Below are positions 1-8,784 of a stretch of DNA of 64,000 nt, one piece after another. A model generated the notes under the pieces. It saw only the letters and a program-made list of their open reading frames with translations. It made no database searches and had not been told where the DNA came from. Origin of the DNA: Streptomyces fradiae ATCC 10745 = DSM 40063 (GTDB lineage: Bacteria > Actinomycetota > Actinomycetes > Streptomycetales > Streptomycetaceae); NCBI RefSeq assembly GCF_008704425.1, contig NZ_CP023696.1, positions 186,001 through 250,000 on the forward strand, read 5' to 3'. The translations under genes were made by a program, and so were the position numbers. Each line of letters opens with the position of its first letter. The first letter of the stretch is position 1.

Positions 1-2
1 CG

Positions 3-2294
3 TTGGGCGCGGACCCGGCGGGCGGGGGGCCGGTGCACGGGACGTGGGAGGCGGAGCCCGCGGCGCGCTGGGAGGACGCGTTCCTGAGCGGCAACGGCCG
101 CCACGGCGCCCTCGTCCACGGCGATCCCCACGACGAGCGGGTGATCGTCACCCATCACGCGCTGGTGCGGCCCGTACCGGCCGCGGACACCCGTCCTCCC
201 CGGCTGGCCGGACGGCTCGCGGAGCTGCGGGACCGGCTGCTGGCCGGGGACACGGCGGCGGGCGACGAATTCACGGACGGGCGTCCGCTGCGCTGGGTGG
301 GCTCCTTCCACCCGGCGTTCGCGGTGCGGGTGCGCCGGGGCGGGGCGCCACCGGGGCCGGGCGGTGTGCCGGGCTACCGGCGGGAGGTGGCCTTCGCGAC
401 GGGCGTGGTCCGGGCCTCCGGCGGAGGCCGGGAGAGCCGGGTGTTCGTCTCGCGCGCCGACGACGTGGTCGTCCAGTACGTCACGGGCGGGCCCGCCGTC
501 ACCGGGATCCGCCTGGACGCGGACCTGCCGGGCGCGCCGCCCGGCCTGGCCGTACGGCACGGCGCCGCGCCGCTGCCGGGCGGGGCGCTGCTGACGCTGC
601 GGGCCCGCCACCCGGAGGGCGGCGGCGGGTACACGGGGGTGGCCCTCGTGGTCGTGGACGGCGGCGAGGCGGAGCCGGTGGGCGGCGGGGCGGCGCCGTC
701 CGGCGCCACGGCCGCGCCGGACGGCGGGGGCGTACGGCTGCGGGGCGCCGTGCGCGGGGTGCTGGTGCTGACCCGTGTGCACCGGCACGCCGGGACATCG
801 GACGCGCAGGACGTGCCGGCCGAGGCGGCGCGGCTGCGCGCCCTGCTGGAGGGCGCCGAGGGGACCGCCGCGGGGTACGCCCGGCTGCTGGCCCGGCACG
901 AGGAGGCGCACCGGGCGGCGTACGAGCGGGTCGTCCTCGACCTGGGCGGCGAGAGGGCCGAGCGGGCCATGCCGGGGAGCGCGCTGCTGGCCCGCCGGCG
1001 CGGGGCGGCGCTGCTGGAGCGGCTGTTCGCGGCGGGCCGCTACCACCTGCTGTCGGCGAGCGGGATGCTGCCGCCCCGGCTGGTGGGGCTGTGGACCGGT
1101 GACTGGGACACCGCCTGGTCCGGGGCGTTCACCACCGACGCCAACCTGAACCTCCAGACCGCGTCGGCACCCGCCGCCGACCTGCCGGAGGTGGTGGAGG
1201 CGCACGCGGCGCTGGTGTACGGGCAGCTGGACGACTGGCGGGACAACGCGCGGGCCGTGTTCGGGGCGCGCGGCGTGGTCGCCCCGGCCCACACGGACGG
1301 CGTGTCGGGACACTCGTACCACTTCCAGCGCGCCTACCCGCTGCACGTGTGGACGGCGGGCGCGGACTGGCTGCTGCTGCCGCTCCTGGAGCACGCCGAG
1401 ACGACCGGGGAGACCGACCGGCGGCTGGTGGGCGCGCTCGCCGAGGTGGCGCGGTTCTACGAGGACTTCCTGACCCGGACGGGCCCCGACGGGCGGATCG
1501 TGGTGGTCCCGTCGTACTCGCCGGAGAACCGCCCCGCCGGCGCGGGCCGGGTCACCGTCAACGCGACGATGGACATCGCCGCCGCCCGCCACGCCCTCAC
1601 CGCGGCGGCGGCGCACCTCCCCGCCGACGCGGAGCGGCTGCGGGCACTGGCGGCCCGGCTGCCCGCCTACCGGGTCAACGGCGACGGGGCGCTCGCCGAA
1701 TGGGCCTGGCCGGGCCTGAACGACACGTACGACCACCGCCACCTCAGCCACCTGTACCCGGTGTGGCCGCTGGGCGAGGTCAACCCGTACGACACCCCCG
1801 GCCTGGCGCGGGCCGCGCACCGGGCGCTGGAGCTGCGGGGCGCGGAGAACGACTCGGCCCACGGCCATCTGCACCAGGCGCTGGTCGCGGCGCGGCTGCG
1901 GGACGCCGGGCGGGCGGCGGGGTCGCTGCGCCGGGTGCTGGAGGGGGACTTCTTCCACGCCTCGCTGATGAGCTCCCACTATCCGCGGCGGCGGGTGTAC
2001 AACGCGGACGCGGCGCACACCCTGCCGGGCCTGCTGATCGAGCTGCTGGTGCAGTCGGCGCCGGACCGGCTCGTGCTGCTGCCCGCGCTCCCGGCGGGGT
2101 GGGCGCGGGGCGCGCTGCGCGGGGTGCGGACCCGGTTCGGCGCGCGCGTGGACCTGCGGTGGCGCGACGGGAGCTGCACCGCCGTGGTCCGGCCGTCGAG
2201 GACCGCGCGGATCGACCTCAGGACCCCCGCCGGGGGCCGGCCGCTGGCACTGACCGCCGGTGAGGAGCTGGTGCTCACCCTGGGCACCGGATGA
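3..2294 (+). CDS. GH95-like glycoside hydrolase (alpha-L-fucosidase family)
   Basis: Probable exo-glycosidase of the GH95 (alpha-L-fucosidase) type. The N-terminus carries the beta-sandwich entry motif of that family (W-x-x-A-F-L-S-GNGRHGALVHG, residues 23-40). The (alpha/alpha)6 part shows DANLN (379-383) and the AEW...YDHRHLSHLYPVWP block (about 565-590), where GH95 enzymes keep their acidic and histidine active-site residues. The usual C-terminal sandwich is present. At 763 residues it has the family's normal length, but the open frame begins at the window edge with TTG, so the true start may lie just outside. I see no clear signal peptide. The block around AENDSAHGHLHQ departs from the usual WSxAW segment, so the exact sugar is uncertain. 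The LacI regulator downstream suggests sugar-controlled expression. Confidence 0.75.
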   Translation: MGADPAGGGPVHGTWEAEPAARWEDAFLSGNGRHGALVHGDPHDERVIVTHHALVRPVPAADTRPPRLAGRLAELRDRLLAGDTAAGDEFTDGRPLRWVGSFHPAFAVRVRRGGAPPGPGGVPGYRREVAFATGVVRASGGGRESRVFVSRADDVVVQYVTGGPAVTGIRLDADLPGAPPGLAVRHGAAPLPGGALLTLRARHPEGGGGYTGVALVVVDGGEAEPVGGGAAPSGATAAPDGGGVRLRGAVRGVLVLTRVHRHAGTSDAQDVPAEAARLRALLEGAEGTAAGYARLLARHEEAHRAAYERVVLDLGGERAERAMPGSALLARRRGAALLERLFAAGRYHLLSASGMLPPRLVGLWTGDWDTAWSGAFTTDANLNLQTASAPAADLPEVVEAHAALVYGQLDDWRDNARAVFGARGVVAPAHTDGVSGHSYHFQRAYPLHVWTAGADWLLLPLLEHAETTGETDRRLVGALAEVARFYEDFLTRTGPDGRIVVVPSYSPENRPAGAGRVTVNATMDIAAARHALTAAAAHLPADAERLRALAARLPAYRVNGDGALAEWAWPGLNDTYDHRHLSHLYPVWPLGEVNPYDTPGLARAAHRALELRGAENDSAHGHLHQALVAARLRDAGRAAGSLRRVLEGDFFHASLMSSHYPRRRVYNADAAHTLPGLLIELLVQSAPDRLVLLPALPAGWARGALRGVRTRFGARVDLRWRDGSCTAVVRPSRTARIDLRTPAGGRPLALTAGEELVLTLGTG

Positions 2295-2331
2295 CCGCCG
2301 CTCCCCCTCCCCCGCCCGCGAAAGGGGCGGG

Positions 2332-2616
2332 GTGGACGACGAGACGATCGTGGCCGACTACGCGCTGACGGAGCTGGCCACCGGGCGGCTGGTGGCGGAC
2401 TGGTCGGCGAGCGATCCGGGGCGGGAGCCGACCTGGCCGCACTTCGGGCGGGCGCTGGGCGAGGTGATGCGGCGTTTCCTCGACGGGCTCGCGAGCCGGT
2501 ACGGGTCGCTGCCCGGCTACGCGGCCGGCCGGCTCGGCGCGGACGAGGCGCTGGTGGGCGCCCTGCGGCGGCACCTGCTGGAGCCCGCCCCCGCCTCGGG
2601 GGGCGCCGTGGGCTGA
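2332..2616 (+). pseudogene. C-terminal remnant of a tyrosine-specific protein phosphatase
   Basis: This frame encodes only the tail of an actinobacterial Y_phosphatase3-type tyrosine phosphatase. GVDDETIVADYALTE matches the helix that normally follows the catalytic loop, and the AGRLGADEALVGALRRHLL end matches the family's C-terminus. The catalytic HCxxGKDR loop and everything upstream of it are missing. The fragment begins directly after the stop of the glycosidase gene, which suggests a deletion joined the two. A GTG at 2332 preceded by AAAGGGGCGGG could allow translation of 94 residues, but no catalytic activity is expected. Identification rests on recall of the family, not on an alignment. 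Confidence 0.6.
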
Positions 2617-2723
2617 CGGGCGCGGGGCGGGCGCGGTCGCCGGGGCGGGCTGACGCGCGGCGGGCCGCAGGGCGGGCGGCGGGTCACGGGCGGCTGATGG
2701 GTCGTGTCGCGGGTGGCGGGCCG

Positions 2724-2752
2724 TCGGGGCCGGCCGGCGTGTCCGGCCCCGA
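2724..2752 (-). terminator. Hairpin after the lacI-type gene
   Basis: The arms TCGGGGCCGG and CCGGCCCCGA form a perfect 10-bp stem with a 9-base loop. It lies 2 bases beyond the stop of the LacI-type regulator, in its direction of transcription. No U-tract follows, as is common in streptomycetes. Confidence 0.6.
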
Positions 2753-2754
2753 GG

Positions 2755-3774
2755 TCAGTCGGGGGCCGGGGCCGGGCGGGGGCCGGTGCTCTCGCGGACG
2801 GTGAGCTCCGGCTCCAGCAGCACCACGCCGTCGCCGGCCTGCCCCCGCAGCTTGGCGACGACCCGCTCGACGGCGTGCCGCCCCATCCGCTGCGCGGGCA
2901 CCGCGACGGACGTGAGGGGTACGGAGGCGTGCGCGGCGACCTGTTCGGGGCAGATGGCCATCACCGACACGTCCTCCGGGACCGCGCGGCCCTGCTGGCG
3001 CAGCAGGGCGAGCAGCGGATCGGTGGCGGCCTCGTTCTGGACGACGAACGCGGTGGTGCCGGGCCGTTCGTCGTGGACGCGCGCCAGGGTGGCGGCGACG
3101 GACGCGTAGCTGCCCTCGCAGGGGCGGTGCAGCAGCCGTACGCCCAGCTCGCGGCAGCGCTCCCGCAGGCCGCTCAGGGTGCGTTCGGCGAAGCCCGTGT
3201 GCCGCTCGTAGACGGCGGCGGCCTCGCCGATGACGGCGATCTCGCGGTGGCCGAGCCCGGCGAGGTGCTCCGCGCACAGGGCACCGGCCGCCTCGAAGTC
3301 GAGGTCGACGCAGCTCAGCCCGGAGGGGTCGGCGGGCAGGCCGACGAGGACGCCGGGCCTGGCGGCCTCGCGCAGCAGCGGCAGCCGGTCGTCGTCCAGC
3401 TCGACGTCCATGAGGATCATGGCGTCGGCGAGCGCGCTGCCCTCGATGCGGCGGACGGCGGCGGGGCCCTCCTCGCCGGTGAGGAGCAGGACGTCGTAGC
3501 CGTGGGAGCGGGCGGTGGTGGCGACCGCGATGGCGATCTCCATCATCACGGGGACGTACATGTCCGTGCGCAGGGGGATCATCAGCGCGATGATGTTGGA
3601 CCGGCTGCTGGCGAGGGCGCGGGCGCCCGCGTTGGGGTGGTAGCCGAGGTGGGCGATGCTCCGCTCGACGCGCTCGCGGGTGGAGGCGGAGATGGACCTC
3701 TTGCCGCTCAGGACGTAGCTCACCGTGCTGGCGGAGACTCCGGCATGCTGAGCGACATCGGCGAGGGTGACCAT
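2755..3774 (-). CDS. LacI-family transcriptional regulator
   Basis: Sugar-responsive repressor of the LacI/GalR family, 339 residues. The N-terminal DNA-binding domain is complete: helix-turn-helix TLADVAQHAGVSASTVSYVLSG, then the hinge region ending at about residue 60 with YHPNAGARALAS. The remainder is a periplasmic-binding-protein-like effector domain. I start it at the ATG giving MVTLADVAQ, because LacI proteins begin a few residues before the HTH; the open frame extends 18 codons further up through the operator region. Two perfect palindromes of the LacI type lie just upstream (3807-3816 and 3869-3884), so autoregulation is likely. The nearest candidate target is the GH95-like gene, or genes outside the window to the left. 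The ligand is not inferable. Confidence 0.92.
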   Translation of the reverse strand: MVTLADVAQHAGVSASTVSYVLSGKRSISASTRERVERSIAHLGYHPNAGARALASSRSNIIALMIPLRTDMYVPVMMEIAIAVATTARSHGYDVLLLTGEEGPAAVRRIEGSALADAMILMDVELDDDRLPLLREAARPGVLVGLPADPSGLSCVDLDFEAAGALCAEHLAGLGHREIAVIGEAAAVYERHTGFAERTLSGLRERCRELGVRLLHRPCEGSYASVAATLARVHDERPGTTAFVVQNEAATDPLLALLRQQGRAVPEDVSVMAICPEQVAAHASVPLTSVAVPAQRMGRHAVERVVAKLRGQAGDGVVLLEPELTVRESTGPRPAPAPD

Positions 3775-3806
3775 CGGCTCTCCCGGACGGTGGACAGAAG
3801 CGAGGT

Positions 3807-3816
3807 GAAGCGCTTC
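3807..3816. promoter_or_regulatory. LacI-type operator, proximal copy
   Basis: GAAGCGCTTC is a perfect 10-bp palindrome with the central CG step typical of LacI/GalR operators. It lies 33 bases upstream of the regulator's start codon. A longer copy with the same core is centred 65 bases further upstream. Confidence 0.7.
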
Positions 3817-3868
3817 GATGGGCTCCACCCGACATTAGAGCCGTCCATGACCGCTGTCCAGAGACGCC

Positions 3869-3884
3869 GTCGAAGCGCTTCGAC
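3869..3884. promoter_or_regulatory. LacI-type operator, distal copy
   Basis: GTCGAAGCGCTTCGAC is a perfect 16-bp palindrome with the same GAAGCGCTTC core as the proximal site. The 65-bp centre-to-centre distance (about six helical turns) fits cooperative binding or looping by a LacI dimer pair. It lies between the pucR-type terminator and the lacI-type start, so it most likely controls the regulator's own promoter. Confidence 0.75.
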
Positions 3885-3888
3885 AGTG

Positions 3889-3918
3889 CCGGCGCCGCCG
3901 CGCCGCCGGAGGCGCCGG
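3889..3918 (-). terminator. Hairpin after the PucR-type gene
   Basis: The arms CCGGCGCC and GGCGCCGG are separated by 14 bases. The hairpin begins 7 bases beyond the stop of the PucR-type regulator and precedes the lacI promoter region, so the two same-strand regulators are probably separate transcripts. Confidence 0.45.
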
Positions 3919-3925
3919 GAGCGGG

Positions 3926-4990
3926 TCACACCTCCTTGCGGGGCCAGTCGAGCAGCCGGGCGCCGATCACCGCGGTCTGCAGGGTGTAGCGGTGCATGGG
4001 GTCGGAGGGGTCGGCGCCGGTGAGCCGGTGGACCCGCTCCAGGCGGTACGTCAGCGCCCGCACGCTCAGGGTCAGCCGCCGCGCGGCCTCGGCGGCGTTG
4101 CACCCGGAGTCGAAGTACGCGGTCAGCGTGTCGAGCAGGGGCCCGGCGCCGCCGCGGGCCTGCCGCAGCGGGCCCAGCGTGCTGCGCACCAGGTCGGCCA
4201 TGGCCTGCCGGTCGCGGGTCAGCACGGGGAAGACCAGCAGGTCGGCGGCGCGCAGCAGCGGGTCGTCCAGGTTCATCCGGTCGGCGAGGTCGAGCGCGTT
4301 GAGGGCCTCCTCGTACGAGTGGACGACACCGCCCGGTCCGGGGTGGGGGCGGCCGATGGCGACGCGGCCCCCGTCGGTCGCGGCGTGCGCCTGCTTGGCG
4401 AAGTACAGCAGCACGTCGTCCTGGTCGCCGGGGGCCACGCACACGAGCCGCCCGTCCTTGGTGGTGAACAGGATGCGTCGGTCCCCGAAGCGGCCCAGCA
4501 GCGCCTGCTCGACCTGGCGGGAGACCGGCTCCGTCTCGTCGTACGCGGTGGGGGCGTCCGCCACGGCGACGGCGTGGGCGCGCGCCAGGCGCAGGCCGAA
4601 CCGCTCGGCGCGCTCGGCCAGCCGGCCCAGGTCGCTGCGGCCGTAGAGCAGGTCGTCGATGAACTCGCGGCGCGCGGCCTCCTCCCGGCGCACGGCGAGC
4701 CGCTGGGCCCCCTCGTACCCGGCGGCGAACGCGTCCACGGCCTGCTGCACGGCGGCGAGCACGGAGTCGGCGGTCCGCCCGCCGGGCCAGGCGGCGCGGG
4801 TGGCCGCGAGGTGGGCGACCACCAGGGCGCGCAGCCCCTGGCCGTCCTTGGCGGCGCGCTCGCCGAGGGCGCGGCGGGCCGTCAGCTCGTCGCGGCTGAG
4901 CCGTCTGCCGGTGGCCGCGACCTCCGCCAGGAGTTCCGCGTACCCCTCCAGGTACGCGTCGGAGGTCTCCCGCTCCCGCCCCGCCGCCAC
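3926..4990 (-). CDS. PucR/CdaR-type helix-turn-helix transcriptional regulator
   Basis: A 354-residue cytoplasmic regulator. The C-terminal 60 residues are the PucR-type HTH: NAAEAARRLTLSVRALTYRLERVHRLTG, followed by a tail describing tetramerising helices. The middle (about 120-280) looks like the degenerate GGDEF-like domain found in many PucR/CdaR proteins. The first about 110 residues resemble the RsbRD N-terminal helical domain that often accompanies this HTH in Streptomyces. It is divergent from the SpoIIE-type phosphatase gene, with about 170 bases between starts, so it may control that gene. The inducer is unknown. Confidence 0.8.
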   Translation of the reverse strand: MAAGRERETSDAYLEGYAELLAEVAATGRRLSRDELTARRALGERAAKDGQGLRALVVAHLAATRAAWPGGRTADSVLAAVQQAVDAFAAGYEGAQRLAVRREEAARREFIDDLLYGRSDLGRLAERAERFGLRLARAHAVAVADAPTAYDETEPVSRQVEQALLGRFGDRRILFTTKDGRLVCVAPGDQDDVLLYFAKQAHAATDGGRVAIGRPHPGPGGVVHSYEEALNALDLADRMNLDDPLLRAADLLVFPVLTRDRQAMADLVRSTLGPLRQARGGAGPLLDTLTAYFDSGCNAAEAARRLTLSVRALTYRLERVHRLTGADPSDPMHRYTLQTAVIGARLLDWPRKEV

Positions 4991-5161
4991 CGCTGCCCCG
5001 CTTCCTGTCCCGGTCCGCCCTCATGGCCGCGCGGTGCCCGGCGGCGCGCCGGACGGCCGCGCCGCCCGATCAAGGGTGCCAGACGCGGTGGCGGGTGCAC
5101 GCCACCCGGTCGGCCGGAGAACGACCCGGCACCTTGGCGTTCACCCGGCGGGGGCTCGACA

Positions 5162-7243
5162 ATGAGGGGGATGACGGACAACCGGGCGCTCGGCGCGGAG
5201 CGTGGGCACGGCGGCGAGATCGGGCCGACCGAGCGGCTCGCCATGAACCGGACCGGCAGCTTCGACTGGGACCTGGACGCCGGCACCATCGACGTCGACC
5301 CGGCCGGGCTGCTGGTCTTCGGGCAGGACGCCGAGACCTTCGACGCCCGGCCCGCCACGCTGGTGCGGCGGCTCGACCAGCCGGAGCGGGAGCGCCTGGA
5401 GGGCGTGATCAGGGACGCGTTGACCAGCGGCCGCGCCTCGTACGCCGCGCACTTCAGGATGAACCGGGACGACGGCTCCGAGCAGTGGACGCACGTGCAG
5501 GCGCGCATCCTGCGGGACGCGGGGGGCCGGGCCCACCGGATCGTGGGCATCGTGCGCGACGCGACCTCCGAGGTGACCCACTCGGAGTTCCTGCTGGAGC
5601 TGGAGCGGCGGCGCAAGCGCCAGACCGACATGGTGGAGCGCTCGACGCGGGCCCTGTCGCGCGCGGTGACCGTCGACGACGTGACGGCGGCGCTGACCGG
5701 ACCGGGCGGGCTGGCCCGGCTGGGCGCGGACGGGCTCGCGCTCGGTCTCGTGGAGAACGAGTCGCTGAACGTGATCGCGCTCAGCGGCGAGTCCCTGGAG
5801 GTGCTGGAGGACCTGCGGGTGCGGCGGCTGGAGGGCGGGCTGCCGCTGCACGAGACGGTGATGAGCGGCCGCCCGCTGTTCACCGGCGCGTTCCAGGAGC
5901 TGGCGCGGGACTATCCGCTGCTGGCGCCGCGCGCGGCGCGGCTGCCGTTCCGGGCGGCGGCCTACCTGCCGCTGGTGGCGCAGGCGAGGACCATCGGCGG
6001 AATGGCGCTGTTCTACCGGCGGCCGACCCTGTTCGGCGCGGACGAGCGCAACCTCGTGCTGGGCCTCGCGGCGGTCGTCGCGCAGTCCCTCCAGCGGGCC
6101 ATCCTCTTCGACGAGGAGCGGGAGCTGGCCACGGGCCTCCAGGCGACGATGCTGCCCCGCCGCATCCCGCGCATCGAGGGCGGTGAGATCGCCGTGCGCT
6201 ACCACTCGGCGTGGAGCGGGCGGCAGGTGGGCGGCGACTGGTACGACGTGGTCCCGCTGCCGAAGGGGCGCGTGGGGGTCGTCGTCGGCGACGTGCAGGG
6301 CCACGACACGCACGCCGCCGCGATCATGGGCCAGCTGCGGATCGCGCTGCGCGCCTACGCGGGTGAGGGTCACGCCCCGTCGACGGTGCTCGCCCGCGCC
6401 TCGCGGTTCCTGGCCGAGCTGGACACGGAGCGGTTCGCGACGTGCACGTACGCGCAGGTCGACCTCGGCACGGGGACGGCGCGGGCGGTGCGGGCGGGGC
6501 ACCTGGGGCCGCTGATCCGGCACACGGACGGGCGGGTCGGGCTGCCGAAGCTCCAGGGCGGGCTGCCGCTCGGCATCGCGTCGGTGTTCGGGGACGAGGA
6601 GTACCCGGAGACGCGGCTGGACCTGGTGCCCGGGGAGACGCTGGTGCTGTGCACGGACGGCCTCGTGGAGGAGCCGGGCGGCGACATCGGGCAGGGCGTG
6701 GACGCGCTGGCGGAGGCCGTCGCGGCGGGCCCGCCGGGCGCGGAGGCGCTGGCCGACCACCTGTCGCAGCGGTTCTGGGAGCGGTGGGGGGCGGGTGACG
6801 ACGTGGCGCTGCTGGTGCTGCGGCGCAGCCCGGACCCGGGGACCGTGCGGGCGCCGCGCATCCACCAGTACATCCACCAGGCGGACCCCGAGGGGCTCTC
6901 GGAGGCGCGGGCCGCGGTGCGGCGGGCGCTGCGCGACTGGGGCATGCGGGAGTACGCGGACGACGCGGAGCTGGTGACCGGGGAGCTGCTGGGCAATGTG
7001 CTGCTGCACACGGAGGGCGGCGCGGTGCTGACCCTGGAGGTGCTGCCGGAGCCCGTGCGGCGGGTGCGGCTCGCGGTGCAGGACCGGTCCAGCGCGTGGC
7101 CCCGGCGCCGTACGCCGGGCGAGGCGGCCACCTCCGGGCGGGGGCTGCTGCTCCTCGACGCGCTGTCGGCGCGGTGGGGGGTGGAGCCGCGCGGCGAGGG
7201 CAAGGCCGTGTGGTGCGAGATCGGCCCGGAGGGCCGGGGGTGA
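5162..7243 (+). CDS. PAS-GAF-SpoIIE phosphatase-ATPase (PP2C-type serine phosphatase)
   Basis: Multidomain signalling protein of the Streptomyces SpoIIE/RsbU type, 693 residues. In order it has a PAS domain (about 25-130), a GAF sensor (about 155-315), a PP2C phosphatase core (about 320-550) and an HATPase_c domain related to anti-sigma kinases (about 565-690). The PP2C core keeps GGDWYDV, VGDVQGHD and CTDGLVEE, which supply the metal-binding aspartates, so activity is expected. The ATPase N-box is present as ELVTGELLGNVLLHT. The role is probably dephosphorylating anti-anti-sigma factors in response to a redox or small-molecule signal. I prefer ATG 5162, which has GGGG seven bases upstream, over the in-frame ATG 5171, whose G-run is too close. 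The downstream PHP gene overlaps the stop. Confidence 0.88.
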   Translation: MRGMTDNRALGAERGHGGEIGPTERLAMNRTGSFDWDLDAGTIDVDPAGLLVFGQDAETFDARPATLVRRLDQPERERLEGVIRDALTSGRASYAAHFRMNRDDGSEQWTHVQARILRDAGGRAHRIVGIVRDATSEVTHSEFLLELERRRKRQTDMVERSTRALSRAVTVDDVTAALTGPGGLARLGADGLALGLVENESLNVIALSGESLEVLEDLRVRRLEGGLPLHETVMSGRPLFTGAFQELARDYPLLAPRAARLPFRAAAYLPLVAQARTIGGMALFYRRPTLFGADERNLVLGLAAVVAQSLQRAILFDEERELATGLQATMLPRRIPRIEGGEIAVRYHSAWSGRQVGGDWYDVVPLPKGRVGVVVGDVQGHDTHAAAIMGQLRIALRAYAGEGHAPSTVLARASRFLAELDTERFATCTYAQVDLGTGTARAVRAGHLGPLIRHTDGRVGLPKLQGGLPLGIASVFGDEEYPETRLDLVPGETLVLCTDGLVEEPGGDIGQGVDALAEAVAAGPPGAEALADHLSQRFWERWGAGDDVALLVLRRSPDPGTVRAPRIHQYIHQADPEGLSEARAAVRRALRDWGMREYADDAELVTGELLGNVLLHTEGGAVLTLEVLPEPVRRVRLAVQDRSSAWPRRRTPGEAATSGRGLLLLDALSARWGVEPRGEGKAVWCEIGPEGRG

Positions 7244-8469
7244 GCGGGGTGGGCGGCGGCTTCGGCGGGGCGGACGGCGGCGCGGGCGCCGGCGGCGGGC
7301 GGCGCGGCGGCCCGGCGGGCGGGCGCGGTGCCGGAGGCGGTACGGGCGCCGGGGGTGGGGGTGCGGGTGTTGGGGGCGGTGGGGCGGGCGCCGGGGGCCG
7401 GGCCGGGGCGGCGGGCGAGGAGGCCGGGGCGGGCGCCGGGGGCCCGGTTTGGGAGCCGGTGGCGGCGCTGGAGCGGATCGCCTTCCTGCTGGAGCGGGCG
7501 CTCGCCCCGTCGTACCGGGTCAAGGCGTTCCGGAACGCCGCCGCGGCGCTGGCCGCGCTCGGTCCGGACCAGGTCGCGGCGCGGGCGCGGGCCGGCACCC
7601 TGGAGGCCGTCCGGGGGGTGGGCCCGAAGACCGCGCAGGTGGCGCGGGAGGCGCTGGCCGGCGGCGTACCGGCGTACCTGGCGCGGCTGGAGGGGGAGGC
7701 GGGGCGCCCGGCGGGCGGGGCGGGCGCGGCGCTGCGGGCGCTGCTGCGGGGCGACTGCCATCTGCACTCCGACTGGTCGGACGGCGGCAGCCCGATCGAG
7801 GAGATGGGCCGCACCGCGGCGGAGCTGGGGCACGAGTGGGCGGTGCTGACCGACCACTCGCCGCGCCTGACGGTGGCGCGGGGCCTGACGGCGCGGCGGC
7901 TGCGGGAGCAGCTCGACGTGGTGGCGGAGCTGAACGAGCGGTGGGCGCCGTTCAGGCTGCTGACCGGCATCGAGTGCGACATCCTGCCGGACGGGTCGCT
8001 GGACCAGGAGCCGGAACTGCTGGAGCGGCTGGACGTGGTGGTGGCGTCGGTCCACTCCAAGCTGCGGATGGACGCCGCGGCGATGACCCGGCGCATGGTG
8101 CGGGCGGTGACGAACCCGCTGGTGGACGTGCTGGGCCACTGCACCGGCCGGCTGCTGCCGGACAAGCGGCCGGAGTCGGAGTTCGACGCGGAGGCGGTGT
8201 TCGCGGCGTGCGCCGGGGCCGGTACGGCGGTGGAGGTCAACAGCCGGCCGGAGCGCCTGGACCCGCCGCGGCGGCTGCTGCGGCGGGCCGTGGCGGCCGG
8301 GGTGTACGTCGCCGTGGACACGGACGCCCACGCGCCGGGCCAGCTCGACTGGCAGATCCTGGGCTGCGCGCGGGCGGAGGAGTGCGGCGTGCCGCCGGAG
8401 CGGGTCGTCACCACCTGGTCGGCGCGGGAGGTGCTGGAGTGGACGCGGACGCGGCGGGGGCCCGGCTGA
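7240..8469 (+). CDS. PHP-domain phosphoesterase with helix-hairpin-helix (PolX-like)
   Basis: Metal-dependent phosphoesterase of the PHP superfamily, 409 residues. After a long Gly/Ala-rich tail (about 1-68) come helix-hairpin-helix repeats (ALERIAFLLERAL... and VRGVGPKTAQVAREAL) of the type found in DNA polymerase X proteins. The PHP domain follows, with CHLHSDWSDG (H174, H176), LTDHSP, IECDI, ASVHS, GHC and DTDAHAP ligand motifs. No polymerase palm is visible, so this is the PolX C-terminal half as a stand-alone protein, probably acting on nucleic-acid ends or phosphorylated metabolites. The GTG start overlaps the preceding stop (GTGA), implying co-translation with the SpoIIE phosphatase. 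The glycine tail may be overextended, since internal GTG codons exist nearer the conserved part. Confidence 0.8.
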   Translation: MSGVGGGFGGADGGAGAGGGRRGGPAGGRGAGGGTGAGGGGAGVGGGGAGAGGRAGAAGEEAGAGAGGPVWEPVAALERIAFLLERALAPSYRVKAFRNAAAALAALGPDQVAARARAGTLEAVRGVGPKTAQVAREALAGGVPAYLARLEGEAGRPAGGAGAALRALLRGDCHLHSDWSDGGSPIEEMGRTAAELGHEWAVLTDHSPRLTVARGLTARRLREQLDVVAELNERWAPFRLLTGIECDILPDGSLDQEPELLERLDVVVASVHSKLRMDAAAMTRRMVRAVTNPLVDVLGHCTGRLLPDKRPESEFDAEAVFAACAGAGTAVEVNSRPERLDPPRRLLRRAVAAGVYVAVDTDAHAPGQLDWQILGCARAEECGVPPERVVTTWSAREVLEWTRTRRGPG

Positions 8470-8784
8470 GCCGGGCCGTCGGAGGGAGGCCGGGGGCGGG
8501 AGGCGCCGTATCACGGGGGCCGTACCGAGGGATCGGCTTTGCGTCCGTAAGGCCCTGGCAGTGACCTTGCGGTATCCGCGCGATGCCCGGCAGGGCACGC
8601 TGCCCGTGTCCTGCACTGCCCGGTTCTGGCATGAGGCGCGGATAACGGCCCCCGTAACAGCGGCTTCGCGGAGTAACGGCGCTCCTCGAAGAGCCGGTTG
8701 ACCTCCCGACCTCCTTCAGGATGCAACAGTCGTGCGGCGTTTTTCCTCTGATGCTTTTTCAGTGGAAAACCACCGAGCGCCCCC
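8470..8784. other. Convergent intergenic region, no gene seen
   Basis: These 315 bases separate two convergent genes. The stretch 8530-8770 is noticeably less G+C rich than its surroundings. It contains small repeated pieces such as CGTAAC/AGTAACGG, but I found no convincing hairpin, RNA gene or frame with actinobacterial third-position bias. Confidence 0.5.

Noticed and set aside
3992..5161. Upstream extension of the SpoIIE phosphatase frame by about 390 codons
   Set aside because: It runs antisense through the PucR gene, has low-complexity composition and lacks any domain; the PAS domain begins after 5162.
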